Positions 5,445-5,815 of a stretch of 5,815 bases of DNA are shown here, one piece after another. The stretch spans positions 1 to 5,815 of the forward strand of contig JAAKFB010000120.1 of assembly GCA_011065235.1 (NCBI GenBank), given 5' to 3'. This DNA is from Chlamydiota bacterium (GTDB lineage Bacteria > Chlamydiota > Chlamydiia > Chlamydiales > Rhabdochlamydiaceae). Below the pieces are notes generated by a model. The model was not told the origin of the DNA and made no database searches. It saw nothing but the letters and a program-made list of their open reading frames with translations. Position numbers and translations under genes: made by a program. Position 1 is the first letter of the stretch. Each line of letters starts with the position of its first letter.

Positions 5445-5681
5445 CGGAAAAAAGGGTGGGATCAAGTCCGCGAGGTGGTGAGGAGGAAACTCGATATGCT
5501 ACATTATGCGAATGAATTGCGAGATTTACGTTCTCCTCCAAATAACAGGCTAGAAAGACTAAAGGGCAATTTGGAAGGGCTTTATAGCATTCGAGTCAAT
5601 GGATCAATGGCGTATTGTGTTTGGATGGGATCATGAGCCCTTTAACGTACGTATTATGGACTATCACTGAGGAGAAAAAAG

Positions 5682-5738
5682 ATGCACCGAAAACCCAGGG
5701 CCTTTTAACAAGAAATACTTGATAAAATATTTAGGACT
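5682..5738 (+). pseudogene. higA: HigA-type antitoxin remnant (5' end only)
   Basis: The ATG at 5682 lies 11 bases after the higB stop, behind GAGGAG (5669-5674) at seven bases, the usual higB-higA order and spacing. It reads MHRKPRAF and stops at TAA 5706-5708. HigA-family antitoxins (helix-turn-helix XRE type) commonly start M-x-R-K-P. Beyond the stop, QEILDKIF in the same frame could be more of the N-terminus. The rest, including the helix-turn-helix, is missing, because a new structured element and ORF follow within about 40 bases. The most likely cause is truncation by an insertion sequence. The exact junction is not visible, so the end given here is approximate. Confidence 0.55.
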
Positions 5739-5739
5739 A

Positions 5740-5775
5740 GTTCTCCTTTTGTGAAGTCATTCACAAAAGGAGAAC
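5740..5775. promoter_or_regulatory. Perfect hairpin occluding a ribosome binding site
   Basis: The arms 5740-5755 and 5760-5775 are perfect 16-base inverted repeats (GTTCTCCTTTTGTGAA) around a GTCA loop. The 3' arm contains AGGAG (5768-5772), the Shine-Dalgarno of the ORF starting at 5779. In RNA reading through from outside the stem would pair this site with CTCCT in the 5' arm and block translation. Hairpins of this kind are known to shield some insertion-sequence transposases, such as those of IS10 and IS50, from read-through transcription. Confidence 0.65.
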
Positions 5776-5778
5776 CAA

Positions 5779-5815
5779 ATGACCAGAAGTCGTAAAAAAA
5801 ACGAGTATTCCGATC
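5779..5815 (+). CDS. Start of a putative transposase ORF (cut by right window edge)
   Basis: ATG 5779 follows AGGAG (5768-5772) at six bases. Twelve codons are visible, MTRSRKKNEYSD, open to the window end. Short basic starts of the type M-x-R-x-(R/K)-K...YS-(D/E) are common in IS3-family OrfA proteins (helix-turn-helix, transposase 8 type), where DEFK would typically follow. The broken antitoxin upstream and the site-occluding hairpin fit the left end of an insertion sequence. The family call rests on twelve residues and is tentative. Confidence 0.45.
   Translation, partial: MTRSRKKNEYSD

Larger units (their letters stand above)
5214..5670 (+). pseudogene. higB: HigB-type toxin gene (RelE/ParE superfamily), disrupted
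   Basis: HigB toxins are mRNA-cleaving RelE/ParE-superfamily proteins of type II toxin-antitoxin pairs, usually about 90-100 residues. Three pieces are visible. The N-terminal piece, MAIRSFKDPDAEIFFKRG, starts at 5214. A middle piece from 5445 contains RKKGWDQVREVVRRKLDML, then HYANELRDLRSPPNNRLE and RLKGNLEGLYSIRVN. A C-terminal piece in the next frame (5602-5670) reads DQWRIVFGWDHEPFNVRIMD-YH. The blocks RSPPxNRLE, LKG, SIRVNDQWRI and terminal DYH are characteristic of the family. The gene is broken by the 171-bp element after 5268, by an extra G at 5601/5602, and by one further extra base in the T8 (5251-5258) or G4 (5263-5266) run. Removing the element plus one target copy and the two extra bases leaves 279 bases, that is 92 codons plus stop. 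As it stands the N-terminal frame stops at 5283-5285. The open frame starting at 5355 is element sequence joined to the higB middle. Confidence 0.85.

Noticed and set aside
5355..5636. 93-codon plus-strand open frame as an independent toxin gene
   Set aside because: Its first third is the right arm of the 171-bp element (it starts at the exact centre of the palindrome), it has no proper ribosome binding site, and it leaves the HigB frame at the extra G near 5601. It is better described as part of the higB pseudogene.
1..5815. CRISPR array, tRNA or rRNA genes
   Set aside because: There are no regularly spaced direct repeats with unique spacers, and no tRNA cloverleaf or rRNA-like segment was seen on either strand.

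Overview
The window looks like an accessory stretch of a chromosome from a chlamydia-related bacterium (order Parachlamydiales). I infer this mainly from the style of the large surface protein: an inverse-autotransporter-like barrel, a Cys-rich mature N-terminus and a parallel beta-helix passenger. Other support comes from the moderately AT-rich composition and a two-hydrophobic-segment protein followed by amphipathic helices. No housekeeping gene is present to fix the taxon, so this is moderate-confidence inference.

Layout. (1) Positions 1-468, minus strand: the 5' part of an unrecognised gene with a good ribosome binding site, cut by the window edge. (2) 469-765: an AT-rich divergent intergenic region with two small perfect inverted repeats. 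(3) 766-3408, plus: an 880-residue predicted outer-membrane protein with a signal peptide, five cysteines in nine residues, an N-terminal barrel, then 16 beta-helix coils repeating about every 28 residues. (4) 3409-3742: a long imperfect palindrome of about 166 bp (a MITE-like or structured repeat), followed by a plausible promoter and ribosome binding site. (5) 3743-4852, plus: a 369-residue protein with two N-terminal hydrophobic segments and about twelve repeats of a short aromatic/aliphatic-x-Pro motif. (6) 4853 to the end: a cluster of small mobile elements and broken genes.

Region 6 is the most informative. A HigB-type toxin gene (RelE/ParE superfamily) starts at 5214 behind what looks like an intact palindromic operator-promoter. 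It is interrupted by a 171-bp palindromic element flanked by a GGGCT 5-bp target duplication. Excising the element and one target copy, and correcting two single-base frameshifts, gives exactly 92 codons plus stop. The antitoxin start (MHRKPR..., HigA-like) follows with a good ribosome binding site but stops after eight codons. Just beyond it, a 16-bp perfect hairpin carries in its 3' arm the ribosome binding site of an ORF running off the right edge, whose first residues resemble an IS3-type transposase OrfA. A second, diverged copy of the 171-bp element lies at about 4863-5080. It is itself interrupted by a 43-bp hairpin flanked by TATGA duplications, and the higB copy supplies the matching empty site. 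The region therefore records at least three layers of insertion, ending in the death of a toxin-antitoxin locus.

The two large genes are probably separate transcription units: they are separated by the palindrome and a promoter. Nothing in the sequence ties them to one pathway beyond both looking like envelope or host-interface proteins.
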